DNA of 64,000 nt from Ignavibacteriaceae bacterium (GCA_013360295.1 JABWCL010000023.1:1-64000), one strand, 5' to 3'. Shown: positions 8,784-18,604, numbered from the stretch's first letter. Notes: a model not told the origin generated them from the letters alone. Numbers and translations are program-made.

Positions 8784-9928
8784 CACTTACCCTCCTTCCT
8801 GGCAATTTCAATTTCCTCGGGCGAAGCATTTTTTGCTTTCTGAAGAACCCTAATGTAGTTAACTATTGCCCATCTTTCAGCAACATTAATCTGCGATTCA
8901 TAAGAAGGCATGACATTTTGTCCGTTTACAATGATGTGGTAAAGATTACCATCGTTCCATTCCCTGACTTTTAGAGAATGAAGGCTAGGCGGATTTGGGA
9001 ATTGCCCCCTGAGCCTGCTATCGCCATCTCCGTGATTACCGTGACAAGGAGAACAAAACGTAAGATATTTCTTTTTTCCGAGAGCAAGATTTTTTTCGTC
9101 CGGAACCGACGGATTTACAATCTCCACAGGAGGTAAGGCTAACCCTTTATATTCATACGGGATAAACCCTCTCGCCACGGTACCGGCAATCTTAGGACGC
9201 ATACTGAATTTATCGGTAAAAAATTTAGTCTCTGCCTGTGCACTCAACTTCTGTTGTGTCTGCATCCAAGTGAAAGGTTCCATATACATTAGCTTATTCA
9301 AAGCGAAGTAGATTCCTCCGGAAGTAGCAATCGCGACTCCGATAAGGAAAGTGATAAATTTAGGATCAAAAATCCGTTGTTCAGTTTTAACCGCGTAGTA
9401 AATCTCCTCAATCTCGATACCACCGACAGACGTTAGAAACTCTTTCACGCCTTCAAGTTCAAATTTCGGATCAGCACATTCAATACACACTCCGTATTTA
9501 TCACTTGAGACCTTCTTCATGAAAGAAGTGTCATGCACTGGATGGCTGTTATTCGGGAAATAAAAGAAAAAAGTTAGCATTCCAATTACGGTGGCGAGAG
9601 TAGCAAGTAATACTGTAACTTCGAATGTAACCGGAATAAATGCGGGAAGCGCAAAAAACGGTTTTCCTCCGATAATCATCGGGTAATCCATCGCCATCAT
9701 CCACCACATAAAAAACAGCGCGATGAACGTACCAGTGAGCCCGAATCCAAGTGTCAGATACCCGAGTTTTGAAGGCTTCAATTTCATTGCGTTATCCATA
9801 CCGTGGACGGGGTAAGGAGTATATACATCATATTTTGTATACCCTTTCTTAACGGTAGAGGAAGCGGCATTAATTATATCATCGGGAGTCGTAAAAATTG
9901 CTGCGACGCCAAAAAGTTTCTTTTCCAT
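8783..9928 (-). CDS. ActD-ActE fusion of alternative complex III (DUF3341 plus cytochrome c)
   Basis: Residues 1-180 match ActD (DUF3341), with two membrane helices near 58-80 and 95-123. A third helix follows at about 188-210. Residues 270-381 form a class I cytochrome c domain with heme site CSPCH at 292-296 and a probable axial Met in NVMPSY, equivalent to ActE. In several described ACIII operons these are two genes; here one continuous frame of 381 codons covers both. The start ATG overlaps the upstream TAA stop (TAATG) and has an AGGAGG site. Confidence 0.87.
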   Translation of the reverse strand: MEKKLFGVAAIFTTPDDIINAASSTVKKGYTKYDVYTPYPVHGMDNAMKLKPSKLGYLTLGFGLTGTFIALFFMWWMMAMDYPMIIGGKPFFALPAFIPVTFEVTVLLATLATVIGMLTFFFYFPNNSHPVHDTSFMKKVSSDKYGVCIECADPKFELEGVKEFLTSVGGIEIEEIYYAVKTEQRIFDPKFITFLIGVAIATSGGIYFALNKLMYMEPFTWMQTQQKLSAQAETKFFTDKFSMRPKIAGTVARGFIPYEYKGLALPPVEIVNPSVPDEKNLALGKKKYLTFCSPCHGNHGDGDSRLRGQFPNPPSLHSLKVREWNDGNLYHIIVNGQNVMPSYESQINVAERWAIVNYIRVLQKAKNASPEEIEIARKEGK

Positions 9929-11301
9929 TAATGGCCTCCTTCTCCGTGATGCGATGGTTGTGCACCGTCAGCAACAGCCTTTATTTCGGAAATTGAAACT
10001 ACAGGGAGAGCCTTGGTAAATAAAATAACAAGTGTAAAGAACAAACCAAAACTGCCAATGAGAATACCAATATCATAAAGTGTAGGAGTATAGTACCCCC
10101 AACTTGAAGGGAGAAAATCGCGGTGAAGAGATGTAACTGTAATTACAAAACGCTCAAACCACATGCCTATATTCACAAAAATTGAAATAACAAACATAAG
10201 CGGAATATTGCGCCTGAATTTCCTGATCCAGAAAAGTTGAGGGAAAATAACGTTACAACTAACCATAATCCAGTAAGCCCAGTAATAAGGTCCAAAGGCG
10301 CGGTTTATAAAGACAAACTGTTCTATAGGGTTACCGCTATACCAGGCTATGAAGAATTCCATCGCATAGGCATAGCCAACCATCATTCCGGTCGCAAGAA
10401 TAACCTTATTCATTTTTTCCAGGTGATTCACGGTAATAATGTGTTCGAGATCAAATATCTTTCTTACAAATATCAACACCGTCACAACCATAGCAAAACC
10501 GGAGAAAATCGCACCTGCAACAAAATATGGCGGGAAGATTGTAGCATGCCATCCCGGCATTATTGAAACCGCAAAGTCAAAACTAACTATAGTATGGACC
10601 GAAAGAACCAGCGGGGTTGCGAAACCTGCCAGGAGCATATACGCTTTTTCATAGTGCTGCCAGTTCCTATGAGAATGACGCCAGCCCAGTGAAAAAATTG
10701 AATAAATTACTTTCTTGATTTTTGAAGTGGTACGATCTCTCAAAGAAGCGAAATCAGGAATAAGTCCGACGTACCAGAAAACCAATGAAACGGTAAAATA
10801 TGTTGAAACCGCGAATACGTCCCATAGCAAGGGAGAAGTAAAATTCACCCACAGATTGTGCTGATTAGGATAAGGTAAAAGGTATCCGTCAAGCCATGGA
10901 CGACCGGTGTGCAGAGCCGGGAAGAGCCCGGCCGTCATAACCGCGAATATTGTCATAGCTTCAGCAAACCTCGCGATACCGGTTCTCCATTTCTGTCTTA
11001 GGAGGAATAATATCGCGGATATCAGAGTACCTGCGTGTCCAATACCAACCCAGAATACGAAGTTAACGATATCAAAACCCCAACCAACGGGTTGATTATT
11101 CCCCCACAAACCTATACCATAATAAAAGGTAAGGAGTACGCAGAGGGCTCCAAGAGCAAGAGCAGACCCGCTGATTGAAAGAGCAAGAAGAAATTTTTTA
11201 TCTGGTTTACTGTCTAAAGGTTTTGCAATCAACTCCTCTATCTGAGAGAGAGAGAGCCGTCCTTCTATTGCAGGTGCCTCAATTGAGTAGTCAATTTTCA
11301 C
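9928..11301 (-). CDS. actC: Alternative complex III subunit ActC (NrfD/PsrC-like)
   Basis: This membrane protein of 457 residues has about ten helices and belongs to the polysulfide-reductase NrfD family. Typical segments are [20 protein letters not shown] near residue 88 and the loop with HTGRPW near residue 131. In ACIII, ActC binds quinol and contacts the iron-sulfur part of ActB. The start is a GTG right after the ActB stop codon. The C-terminus is His-rich (SHHGEGGH). Confidence 0.92.
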   Translation of the reverse strand: MKIDYSIEAPAIEGRLSLSQIEELIAKPLDSKPDKKFLLALSISGSALALGALCVLLTFYYGIGLWGNNQPVGWGFDIVNFVFWVGIGHAGTLISAILFLLRQKWRTGIARFAEAMTIFAVMTAGLFPALHTGRPWLDGYLLPYPNQHNLWVNFTSPLLWDVFAVSTYFTVSLVFWYVGLIPDFASLRDRTTSKIKKVIYSIFSLGWRHSHRNWQHYEKAYMLLAGFATPLVLSVHTIVSFDFAVSIMPGWHATIFPPYFVAGAIFSGFAMVVTVLIFVRKIFDLEHIITVNHLEKMNKVILATGMMVGYAYAMEFFIAWYSGNPIEQFVFINRAFGPYYWAYWIMVSCNVIFPQLFWIRKFRRNIPLMFVISIFVNIGMWFERFVITVTSLHRDFLPSSWGYYTPTLYDIGILIGSFGLFFTLVILFTKALPVVSISEIKAVADGAQPSHHGEGGH

Positions 11302-14300
11302 TTAGGCTTCCTCCGAAAACGTATTTTTTAATTTTGCCACATAGGTTACGTTTGGCCTTGTATTAAGTTCTTCAAGGACGTGATAACCCAGTTTATGATT
11401 TCTGTATTTATAAAGTTCTGAATTTGTATTGTTAACACTTCCGAATTTTATCGCATTCGTGACACAGGCTTCCTGGCAGGCTGTTTTAACTTCTTCACCG
11501 GTAAGCGCAACTCCCTTTTCAATCGCCTCAGCACGCGCGTCTGAGATCCTCTGGATACAGAACGTACATTTTTCCATAACACCCCTTGAACGTACTGTGA
11601 CCTCAGGGTTATGGAGTAATTCCAGTGAATCTGCAAGGTAATGACCTTCCGCAAAGTGATCACGGAAGTTATAATAATTAAATCTCCTTACTTTGTAAGG
11701 ACAGTTATTTGAGCAATACCTCGTTCCAACGCACCTGTTATAAACCATCTGATTAAGTCCATCAGGGCTGTGCGTTGTCGCGACAACCGGGCAAACATTC
11801 TCACATGGAGCCTGGTCACAGTGCTGACAAAGCATCGGTTGGAAACTAACTTTTGGTTCTTCAGGAGGACCTGAGTAGTACCGATCAATCCGGAGCCATA
11901 GCATATCTCTGCCGCGCTCAACCTGATCTTTTCCGACAACAGGTATATTATTTTCAACGTTACAGGCAACGGTACAATCTCCGCAGCCAATACATTTATT
12001 CAGATCAATCGCCATACCCCATTTAACATGGTCATACTCATGATCCTCATACATATTTACGTGTGCATGAGTCTTACCGTGGTGGAGGAAATCTGGATCC
12101 GCAACGAACTGAGAAAGTGTTCCTTCCCTGATTATTCCGCGTTTTTCATGAATATCCTTGATCAGATCCTCATCATAAGTGTGATGATCCTGAGTTGAGA
12201 CTATACTGTATTTTCCGCCGGCCTTACTAACAGATATTTCCGATAAAGTAAACGGTGTACTGCCTGACGACTTCAGGAATATGTTAGCGTTAAAACCTGC
12301 ACCATCAGCAACGATGTGAGAATTTGTTCTCCCATATCCCAATTCGATGATGACGTGATTATCCGCCAAACCGGGTTGAACAAGAACGGGAACTTCAAGG
12401 CTGTCACCGCCTCCTGAAATTTTCACTAAATCGTTCGTCTTAACACCAAGTTTAACAGCAGTATCATAAGACACAGCAGCGTAATTGTCCCAGGTTACCT
12501 TTGTAACCGGATGAGGTAACTCCTGCAGCCATCCATTATGGGCAAATCTTCCGTCTTTTATATGGGGGCTCTCAGCAAGAACGAGTGCATAACCGGATGA
12601 TTCTTTCCTCAATTGAATTCCAGTGAAGGCGGAATCAGACAACGAATAACTGGCATTTGATTTAATCCTGAGAGTTAATACCCCGTCGTGCAGAACTCCC
12701 AGCCAGTATTTCTCAAATCCAAATATAGAGTTGGATAAAGGATAAACGTTTGTCCGCCAGTTCTCCATTAGATATTTGTGGTAATCTTCCCCGGTATATG
12801 CTGAAGGTTTTTCATTCAGAAAATTAAGAATAATTGCTTCCTTCTGCCTGGTACCATAAAGTGGTGCGATTACTGGTTGTTGGAGACTGTAATGACCGTG
12901 CCGGGTCTGATGATCCCCCCAGGATTCAAAGGTATGACTAATAGGCAAAACAATCTTGCTAACCGAAGTCGTTTCATTCGAAAACTCAGAAAGTGAAATG
13001 ACATAATCAACTTTCTTCAGAGCATCCATTACCTTAAGATCAGAAGGGAATTCATAAACAGGGTTACAATCAACCACAATAGCGGCATGAATACTTCCCT
13101 GTTTCATCCGGTCAGTCAGTTCTTTTAACTCCTGAAGCGTTGCAGGGTTAATTTGCTGAACGTGTGGCTCTATGAACAACGAGTTGTTACCTAAGGCGTC
13201 ATTAATACCATTTATAACAATATGTTCAGACTCAGTAAGCAACCTTCCTCCGAAAACAACTGATTTCCCCTGGTTTTTGACCAGGTCAGTAATCATAGCT
13301 TTCAGAACGGAAATATTTAGTTTATATTTCTGAGCAATATTGCTTAAGGAGTATCCTGAAGCTAAATTTTTGAGTGTCGCATTTAATTTGCTACCTACAG
13401 TCTGATCCAACGCTAATTCATTAACTACTGCGAGTAACAGCTCAGATTGTCCTGCTAATGGTATCCGGATCCTGTGGTCAGCATTTGTCCCGGTGAGTGA
13501 CATATTGGATTCAGCTACATAAAGCCGGTTGAACCCTGAAGGATTATTCACGTCCCTGTTAGCGGCAAACATACGGCTTTGCTCAATCTTATTCCCCTCA
13601 ACTCCGAGGAAATCACCCTCAAATGATACTATTACTTTGGCACCCTCCCAGTTAATGGCAGGTATTGATGTTCCAGGATAACACTTTTGCCAGGCGGATT
13701 CCTTCGAAAGATTATTAAAAATTTCATACGAATAGACTTTCGTATTTCCGAATTTACCAGAAAATTCAGATAGGAGTTTCTTGAATGTTGGAGATGTGAC
13801 ATTCCGGGTTATGATAGAAATTTCTTTTCCCTGGGCTGATTTTAATATTGCTAAAATATCCTGATCAATCTTTCCCCAGGGTTCCTTATTCCAAAAACCA
13901 TCTTTGTAAACCATCGGATCTTTAAGTCTCGAGGGATCATATAAATTGAGAATACTCGCCTGCCCCTGACTGCAAATCTTGCCTTGACTTACCGGGTGGT
14001 CAGGATTTCCGTCAACCTTAATCGGTCTTCCTTCCCTGGTTTTAATAAGTATTCCGCATGCACTTGAACAGCCGGTGCAAGTTGAAGCATAATAATTCGC
14101 CTTACCTAACACTACTTCTTCAGGTTTCTTGTTATATGGGATAATAGCGCCTTTATCAGGATATTCAGAGCAACCTGCTCCGGCAAATGCGGCAGATGCT
14201 CCCAAAAGCGCTAAAAATCTGCGCCTGGAAATACCAGTCAGATTTTTATCCGGATCAAAATCATCAGTAACCCCTTCCTGGAATTCATGATGAGAAGCAG

Positions 14301-14394
14301 TGATGGTTTTTTGATCCCGATAAAGTTCCTCAAAGCTTTTCCAATAATTTGTATTCTGTAAGTTATTTTCTTCTTGATTTTTCAATTCTGACAT
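11302..14394 (-). CDS. actB: Alternative complex III subunit ActB (molybdopterin-fold plus iron-sulfur domains)
   Basis: This 1030-residue peripheral subunit has an SRRRF twin-arginine motif near residue 57 and a lipobox-like Cys75 (AGAGC), so Tat export and lipid anchoring are likely. The first 750 residues follow the molybdopterin-oxidoreductase fold; in ACIII this domain is known not to hold the cofactor. The C-terminal part has ferredoxin-like cysteine clusters: CIGCGDCTVAC, CQHCDQAPC, CVGTRYCSNNC and CTFC...CQEAC. I chose the ATG at 14394, which has an AAGG site and leaves the short upstream gene free. A TTG 11 codons earlier would overlap it. Confidence 0.93.
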   Translation of the reverse strand: MSELKNQEENNLQNTNYWKSFEELYRDQKTITASHHEFQEGVTDDFDPDKNLTGISRRRFLALLGASAAFAGAGCSEYPDKGAIIPYNKKPEEVVLGKANYYASTCTGCSSACGILIKTREGRPIKVDGNPDHPVSQGKICSQGQASILNLYDPSRLKDPMVYKDGFWNKEPWGKIDQDILAILKSAQGKEISIITRNVTSPTFKKLLSEFSGKFGNTKVYSYEIFNNLSKESAWQKCYPGTSIPAINWEGAKVIVSFEGDFLGVEGNKIEQSRMFAANRDVNNPSGFNRLYVAESNMSLTGTNADHRIRIPLAGQSELLLAVVNELALDQTVGSKLNATLKNLASGYSLSNIAQKYKLNISVLKAMITDLVKNQGKSVVFGGRLLTESEHIVINGINDALGNNSLFIEPHVQQINPATLQELKELTDRMKQGSIHAAIVVDCNPVYEFPSDLKVMDALKKVDYVISLSEFSNETTSVSKIVLPISHTFESWGDHQTRHGHYSLQQPVIAPLYGTRQKEAIILNFLNEKPSAYTGEDYHKYLMENWRTNVYPLSNSIFGFEKYWLGVLHDGVLTLRIKSNASYSLSDSAFTGIQLRKESSGYALVLAESPHIKDGRFAHNGWLQELPHPVTKVTWDNYAAVSYDTAVKLGVKTNDLVKISGGGDSLEVPVLVQPGLADNHVIIELGYGRTNSHIVADGAGFNANIFLKSSGSTPFTLSEISVSKAGGKYSIVSTQDHHTYDEDLIKDIHEKRGIIREGTLSQFVADPDFLHHGKTHAHVNMYEDHEYDHVKWGMAIDLNKCIGCGDCTVACNVENNIPVVGKDQVERGRDMLWLRIDRYYSGPPEEPKVSFQPMLCQHCDQAPCENVCPVVATTHSPDGLNQMVYNRCVGTRYCSNNCPYKVRRFNYYNFRDHFAEGHYLADSLELLHNPEVTVRSRGVMEKCTFCIQRISDARAEAIEKGVALTGEEVKTACQEACVTNAIKFGSVNNTNSELYKYRNHKLGYHVLEELNTRPNVTYVAKLKNTFSEEA

Positions 14395-14398
14395 TTTT

Positions 14399-14578
14399 TT
14401 AAGCCTTTTTCTGTCTTTGAACTGCACTTGGATGAATCACAGCTTTAATCCCCTTGTTAGGGGCCGAAGCCGGATTCACAGATTTGCTCAGACGCGGAAA
14501 CAAAAAAGATAGGACCGCGGCGGGGAAAACAAGCAGAAAACTTTTTCTTTTTGCAGGTGATTGTAAAAAACTGTTCAT
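14399..14578 (-). CDS. Small single-helix membrane protein between actA and actB
   Basis: This 59-codon frame fills the gap between actA and actB almost exactly. It starts with ATG after a GGAG site 6 bases away, immediately behind the actA stop, and ends 4 bases before the actB start. The product has one hydrophobic stretch (SFLLVFPAAVLSFLF, about residues 13-27) and a basic tail containing the segment IHPSAVQR. I cannot name the family. Its placement and ribosome site argue that it is translated; a role in ACIII assembly or as an extra subunit is inference. Confidence 0.6.
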   Translation of the reverse strand: MNSFLQSPAKRKSFLLVFPAAVLSFLFPRLSKSVNPASAPNKGIKAVIHPSAVQRQKKA

Positions 14579-14591
14579 TAAAACTCCGCTT

Positions 14592-15161
14592 TTATCGGTG
14601 ACATGCCCAGCAATAATCAGGGCCATTTTTAACATTTTTTAAATACGGCATTTTTTCAGCAGGATTTCTGTGACAATCAAGGCAGGCACCCATTGTAAAC
14701 CTGTTAACCTGGGCAACCTTTTCCATCTGTTTCACTTCCCCATGGCAGGATGCACAATCAATCCCCTTATTTACGTGAACAGAGTGATTAAAGTAAGCAT
14801 ATTCCGGAACCTTGTGAATACGATTCCATTCCAGGGGTTTTCCTTCTTTATAATGAGTGGTAAGTTTTATGATCTGAGGTTTATCCTTGCGGGCAACAGA
14901 GTGACAATTCATACAGGTCTCAACCGGCGGTATTCCGGCATGCCTTGACTTCTCAACGCTTGTATGACAATACTGACAATCTATCCCCATCTGACCGGCA
15001 TGAAGAGCATGAGAAAAATCGATAGGTTGGTCAGGCTGATACCCAATGCCATCCCTCTCACCCCGTGAGAGGAAATATGTGAGAGCGAAGGACGAAACTA
15101 TCACAAAGATAGTTATTGGCAGTCGCACTCTCAGGATATAATCAATAAAACTATTAGACAT
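14592..15161 (-). CDS. actA: Alternative complex III pentaheme cytochrome c, ActA
   Basis: This 189-residue protein has one N-terminal membrane anchor (about residues 12-29) and five CxxCH heme sites: CQYCH, CMNCH, CASCH, CLDCH and CWACH. The last one lies at the extreme C-terminus. Five hemes and this position at the head of the operon fit ActA, which takes electrons from ActB and hands them on. The start ATG has an AGGAAAT site and is the first gene of a 14-gene minus-strand operon. Confidence 0.92.
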   Translation of the reverse strand: MSNSFIDYILRVRLPITIFVIVSSFALTYFLSRGERDGIGYQPDQPIDFSHALHAGQMGIDCQYCHTSVEKSRHAGIPPVETCMNCHSVARKDKPQIIKLTTHYKEGKPLEWNRIHKVPEYAYFNHSVHVNKGIDCASCHGEVKQMEKVAQVNRFTMGACLDCHRNPAEKMPYLKNVKNGPDYCWACHR

Positions 15162-15181
15162 TAATTTCCTGTAAAAAAATT

Positions 15182-15210
15182 ATTATAGTAAATGTGTACC
15201 TTGGAATGAA
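15182..15210 (-). promoter_or_regulatory. Candidate promoter of the ACIII-oxidase operon
   Basis: On the minus strand a perfect TATAAT (15182-15187) lies 17 bases downstream of TTCATT (15205-15210), a poor -35 box. It would give a short leader before the actA ATG at 15161. The gap 15162-15299 holds nothing else I can recognise. The call rests mainly on the -10 match and on position. Confidence 0.35.
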
Positions 15211-15299
15211 ACGAAGGATTTTAGTAACAAGATACTTAGAAAACTAAACTTAAATTTATAAAAGACTTCTCTAAAAACAAAAATTAAGCCAAAACAATT

Positions 15300-16601
15300 T
15301 TATTCTTCCCGCATTAATCGGTTCATAAGGGTAGCTGGATGCTCCACTTTAGCCTGAGAACCATCTTTTTGGAGACCATACTGGATCTGAAGCATACATC
15401 CCGGATTTGCTGTTATTATTAAATCTGCCTTAGTCTCACGGATATTTCCCATTTTTTTCTCAAGGAACTTCATTGAATCCTCGTACCGCGTGACATTGTA
15501 AATCCCTGCACTTCCGCAACACCAGGTTGATTCATGCAGGTTGACTAACTTCATTCCGGGTATTCGGCTGAGCATTTCCCTCGGCTGGCTGGAAATTTTC
15601 TGTGAATGTACCAGGTGGCAAGCATCGTGGTAGGTGACCACTCCCTCAGGACTTTTCATCTTTTGAGAATAGTCAAGAAGTAATGCAAACTCAGAAAAAT
15701 CCTTTACTTTCTCAGAAAAAACCCCTGCCCTCTCTTTGTACTCTGCATCGTCTTCCATCAAATGCCCGTATTCTTTCATAAACGCTCCGCATCCGGCAGA
15801 ATTTGATACCAAAAAATCATAGCCTTCAGAACTGAAAATATCTATGTTCTTCTTCATCAATTTTACAGCCGTATCCATCTCGCCGTTATGTGCGTGCAAT
15901 GAACCACAGCAGACCTGACCTCGCGGAATAAATACTTCACAATTGTTCTTTAATAGGAACTTGACGGTATCATAATTTACATCCGAGAATGCAATATCCA
16001 TTATACACCCTGACAGAAACGCTACTTTGTATGAGGGATTCCGGGGCTTTAGGTTTATTCCTTTCAGCATACCTTCTGTGTTCCGGAATTTCATTTGAGG
16101 GAGTAACTTGAGATATTCCGTCAGATTTTTTCCAAACAAATCCAGCAACCCGGTTTTTATTAGTGCTTTTTGGATTCCGCTTGCCTGGACAAACCACAAT
16201 AAAAAACCAGCTATACGTAATCTTATTCTGCTTGTTAAAATGAAATTCAGACCGATTTTTTTGATCCGGTCAGAAATAGTGTGCCGGGTTTTCGTTTTCT
16301 CTATAAGAACACGTGCGGATTCAACCATTCTGCCATACTTTACACCTGCGGGGCACGCCGTCTCACAAGCCTGACAATCAAGACAAAAGTTCATTTCATC
16401 AACGAACGCAGGGGTTATGCCAAGTCTGCCATCGGCAACCGCTCTAATTAGCTGGATTCTTCCGCGAGGAGAGGATCTCTCAAACTTCGTGAGATCATAG
16501 GTTGGACAAGTAGTAAGGCACATTCCACAGTGAATACATTTCGTCAGTATATCATCACCTGGTAAAGTCCTTTTAAGTATTTCTAAGCCCGGAGTTTGCA
16601 C
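15300..16601 (-). CDS. glcF: Glycolate oxidase iron-sulfur subunit-like protein
   Basis: The protein has two N-terminal 4Fe-4S ferredoxin motifs (CIHCGMCLTTCP near residue 22 and CLDCQACETACP near residue 73). Two CCG domains follow, with CCGS near residues 232 and 362. At 433 residues it matches GlcF, which accepts electrons from the flavin subunit GlcD, encoded two genes upstream. The true substrate could be glycolate, D-lactate or another 2-hydroxy acid; sequence alone does not decide. GTG start. Confidence 0.88.
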   Translation of the reverse strand: MQTPGLEILKRTLPGDDILTKCIHCGMCLTTCPTYDLTKFERSSPRGRIQLIRAVADGRLGITPAFVDEMNFCLDCQACETACPAGVKYGRMVESARVLIEKTKTRHTISDRIKKIGLNFILTSRIRLRIAGFLLWFVQASGIQKALIKTGLLDLFGKNLTEYLKLLPQMKFRNTEGMLKGINLKPRNPSYKVAFLSGCIMDIAFSDVNYDTVKFLLKNNCEVFIPRGQVCCGSLHAHNGEMDTAVKLMKKNIDIFSSEGYDFLVSNSAGCGAFMKEYGHLMEDDAEYKERAGVFSEKVKDFSEFALLLDYSQKMKSPEGVVTYHDACHLVHSQKISSQPREMLSRIPGMKLVNLHESTWCCGSAGIYNVTRYEDSMKFLEKKMGNIRETKADLIITANPGCMLQIQYGLQKDGSQAKVEHPATLMNRLMREE

Positions 16602-16611
16602 AGTTTTTGAA

Positions 16612-17193
16612 TCAGTATATTCTTACTTCAGTATTTAATAATTCTTTTCTGTCTTCAGACCAGTTAAACGTATAAATAACAAGTTTATTTTTGGCTCTCT
16701 TACAATAATTATCAACAATTAGAACCAACCGGTCATTTACATAATATGATGTTGATAATACACGGGAAAAATCGGAATTCAATTCCATATCTAGTTGTTC
16801 AATTTTCGTAACTTTGCCGGTATCAATCAGATAAACCCTGTGGAATGAATGACGGATATCGTGATCAATGAGAAAAGCCATATAATCTGCAGGTTCGTTC
16901 TCCCTGCGAAGGAAGTCTTCGAGTTCAATTTCTTCAAAACTCAGACCGTCTCCGGGGATATAGACAGGATATACTGAACACCCGACAGTATCAAGTCGAG
17001 GCTCTGCCGGATACATTTCATTCAGGTTTGCTACAAGGACGGAATTTATGTTTTGTGGCTTTTCCCATCCAAGTGACCGAAGTAAACCAGCATACAAACT
17101 ATCAATCGGTTCGTTTATGGACTGAGAAAAGGTACACGACCCAAGCAAAAGATATAAAAATGCTAATATAAAACTTTTGTTATTGAACGACAT
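16612..17193 (-). CDS. Hypothetical lipoprotein
   Basis: This is a 193-residue protein of no family I recognise. The N-terminus has a hydrophobic segment ending in LLLGSC, a plausible lipobox with Cys20 as the lipidated residue, so it is probably a membrane lipoprotein facing the periplasm. It lies between glcD and glcF with 2-base and 10-base spacings, so it is co-transcribed with them. Nothing in it points to redox chemistry. ATG start. Confidence 0.65.
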   Translation of the reverse strand: MSFNNKSFILAFLYLLLGSCTFSQSINEPIDSLYAGLLRSLGWEKPQNINSVLVANLNEMYPAEPRLDTVGCSVYPVYIPGDGLSFEEIELEDFLRRENEPADYMAFLIDHDIRHSFHRVYLIDTGKVTKIEQLDMELNSDFSRVLSTSYYVNDRLVLIVDNYCKRAKNKLVIYTFNWSEDRKELLNTEVRIY

Positions 17194-17195
17194 TC

Positions 17196-18602
17196 TTAAA
17201 ATTTATAAGATTCGCATTTAGGAGATCGTGAAAAAATCTTTCCCGGATTCAGGACATTATTGGGATCGACAGATGATTTTATCTTTCGCATCAGATCGAG
17301 AGCCGGAATCTCCGCAGATTTTTCAAAGAATTGTTTTTTCGCTAATCCAGTGCCGTGTTCTCCTGTTATTGTACCACCAAGTTTGATCGCTTCCTCAAAA
17401 ATAAAATCAAAAGCTTTCATCGCCCGGTCAAGTTCGCTCTGATTTCGCTCATCAATGAGGCAAGTCGGGTGCAGATTACCATCTCCGGCGTGCCCAAAAT
17501 TCCCAATCATCAGATCGAATTTGCGTGCAGCCTCCTGTACTTTCTCTATCATTACCGGGAGTTCACTTCTCGGTACAGTCGCGTCTTCAAGTATCACCGT
17601 AGGAGCTCTTCGTGCCAGAGCACTAAACGCACTCCGCCGGGCAGTCTTAAGTATATTCGCTTCATCTGCATTCGAAGTATGCTGAATTCCCTGGCCGTTA
17701 TTTGTTTTCAGAATTTCAAGTATTTTGTTCGCTTCAAAATCCACGATATCTCCCCTACCGTCAACCTCCAGGATAAGCATTGCTGCAGCATTTCTTGGAA
17801 GGCCTATTTTTGTGTAATCCTCGATACAATTAATCGTAGTATTATCAAGAAACTCAATCATTGAGGGCACAATATGAGAAGCGATTATCTCAGCAACACT
17901 TCTACCGCTGTCCAGGAGGGAATTAAAATGTGCTTTCATTGTGATTGACCGTTGCGGAAGAGGGATTAATCTGAGTAATATTTTCGTAAAAATACCAAGC
18001 GTACCTTCACTTCCGATAGCTATATCACGAAGATTATAGCCGGCAACATCCTTATAATTCTTTCCCCCAAACTTCAGAACATCACCTGTGGGCAATACCA
18101 TTTCGTAGCCCATTACATAATTCTTCGTTACGCCATATTTCAACCCTCGTAAACCACCTGCATTTTCCGCAACATTCCCACCAATGGTACAGACATTTAG
18201 ACTTCCCGGATCCGGTGGATAGAACAAACCAATTTTTTCGACTTCCCTCTGGAAATTTCCAGTGATCACTCCCGGTTCAACCCACGCAGTTAAGTTCGAC
18301 TGATCAATTTCTAATATTTTATTCCATTTAGTCATTACCATAACTATTGAGTTATCTACCGGCACTGATCCTCCGCTGAGTCCTGTCCCTGCACCTCTGG
18401 GAACGACGGCAAATTCGCTCTCGTTAGCAAACTTCATTATTCGTGAAATCTGATCAGCATCCTGCGGAAAAACAATCGCTAAAGGTTCTTTATAATATAG
18501 AGGTGTACCATCATAGGAATATGCAATTTTGTCTTCGGGCGAATCATAAACATTTTTTTCGCCGCAGATTCTTTTTAATTCGTCTACTAAGTGGTATTGC
18601 AC
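17196..18602 (-). CDS. glcD: FAD-linked oxidase, glycolate oxidase subunit GlcD-like
   Basis: This is a VAO/PCMH-type flavoprotein of 468 residues. FAD-binding segments are PRGAGTGLSGG near residue 78 and YPPDPGSLNVCTIGGNVAEN near residue 130. The C-terminal oxidase domain has FGHAGDGNLHPT near residue 369 and GGTITGEHGTG near residue 410. It oxidises a 2-hydroxy acid and would pass electrons to GlcF. D-lactate dehydrogenase is an alternative activity in the same family. GTG start, 2 bases after the zinc-ribbon gene. Confidence 0.9.
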   Translation of the reverse strand: MQYHLVDELKRICGEKNVYDSPEDKIAYSYDGTPLYYKEPLAIVFPQDADQISRIMKFANESEFAVVPRGAGTGLSGGSVPVDNSIVMVMTKWNKILEIDQSNLTAWVEPGVITGNFQREVEKIGLFYPPDPGSLNVCTIGGNVAENAGGLRGLKYGVTKNYVMGYEMVLPTGDVLKFGGKNYKDVAGYNLRDIAIGSEGTLGIFTKILLRLIPLPQRSITMKAHFNSLLDSGRSVAEIIASHIVPSMIEFLDNTTINCIEDYTKIGLPRNAAAMLILEVDGRGDIVDFEANKILEILKTNNGQGIQHTSNADEANILKTARRSAFSALARRAPTVILEDATVPRSELPVMIEKVQEAARKFDLMIGNFGHAGDGNLHPTCLIDERNQSELDRAMKAFDFIFEEAIKLGGTITGEHGTGLAKKQFFEKSAEIPALDLMRKIKSSVDPNNVLNPGKIFSRSPKCESYKF

Positions 18603-18604
18603 AA

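Noticed and set aside
11302-14394. ActB as an active molybdenum enzyme
   Set aside because: The context is a complete ACIII operon, where this fold is known to have lost the cofactor. The iron-sulfur part and membrane partners fit ACIII and not a reductase.
14579-14635. Longer version of the small act gene starting upstream inside actA
   Set aside because: The extra N-terminal part overlaps the actA end, and the good ribosome site belongs to the ATG at 14578.
17355-17864. A 169-codon plus-strand frame opposite glcD
   Set aside because: It is antisense to a well-conserved FAD oxidase, has no ribosome site and looks like an unrelated translation shadow.
15300-18602. Glycolate oxidase genes as cargo of the nearby shell proteins
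   Set aside because: They are 3.5 kb or more away with housekeeping genes between, and no encapsulation-type helix is visible at the ends of GlcD or GlcF. There is no evidence for a link.
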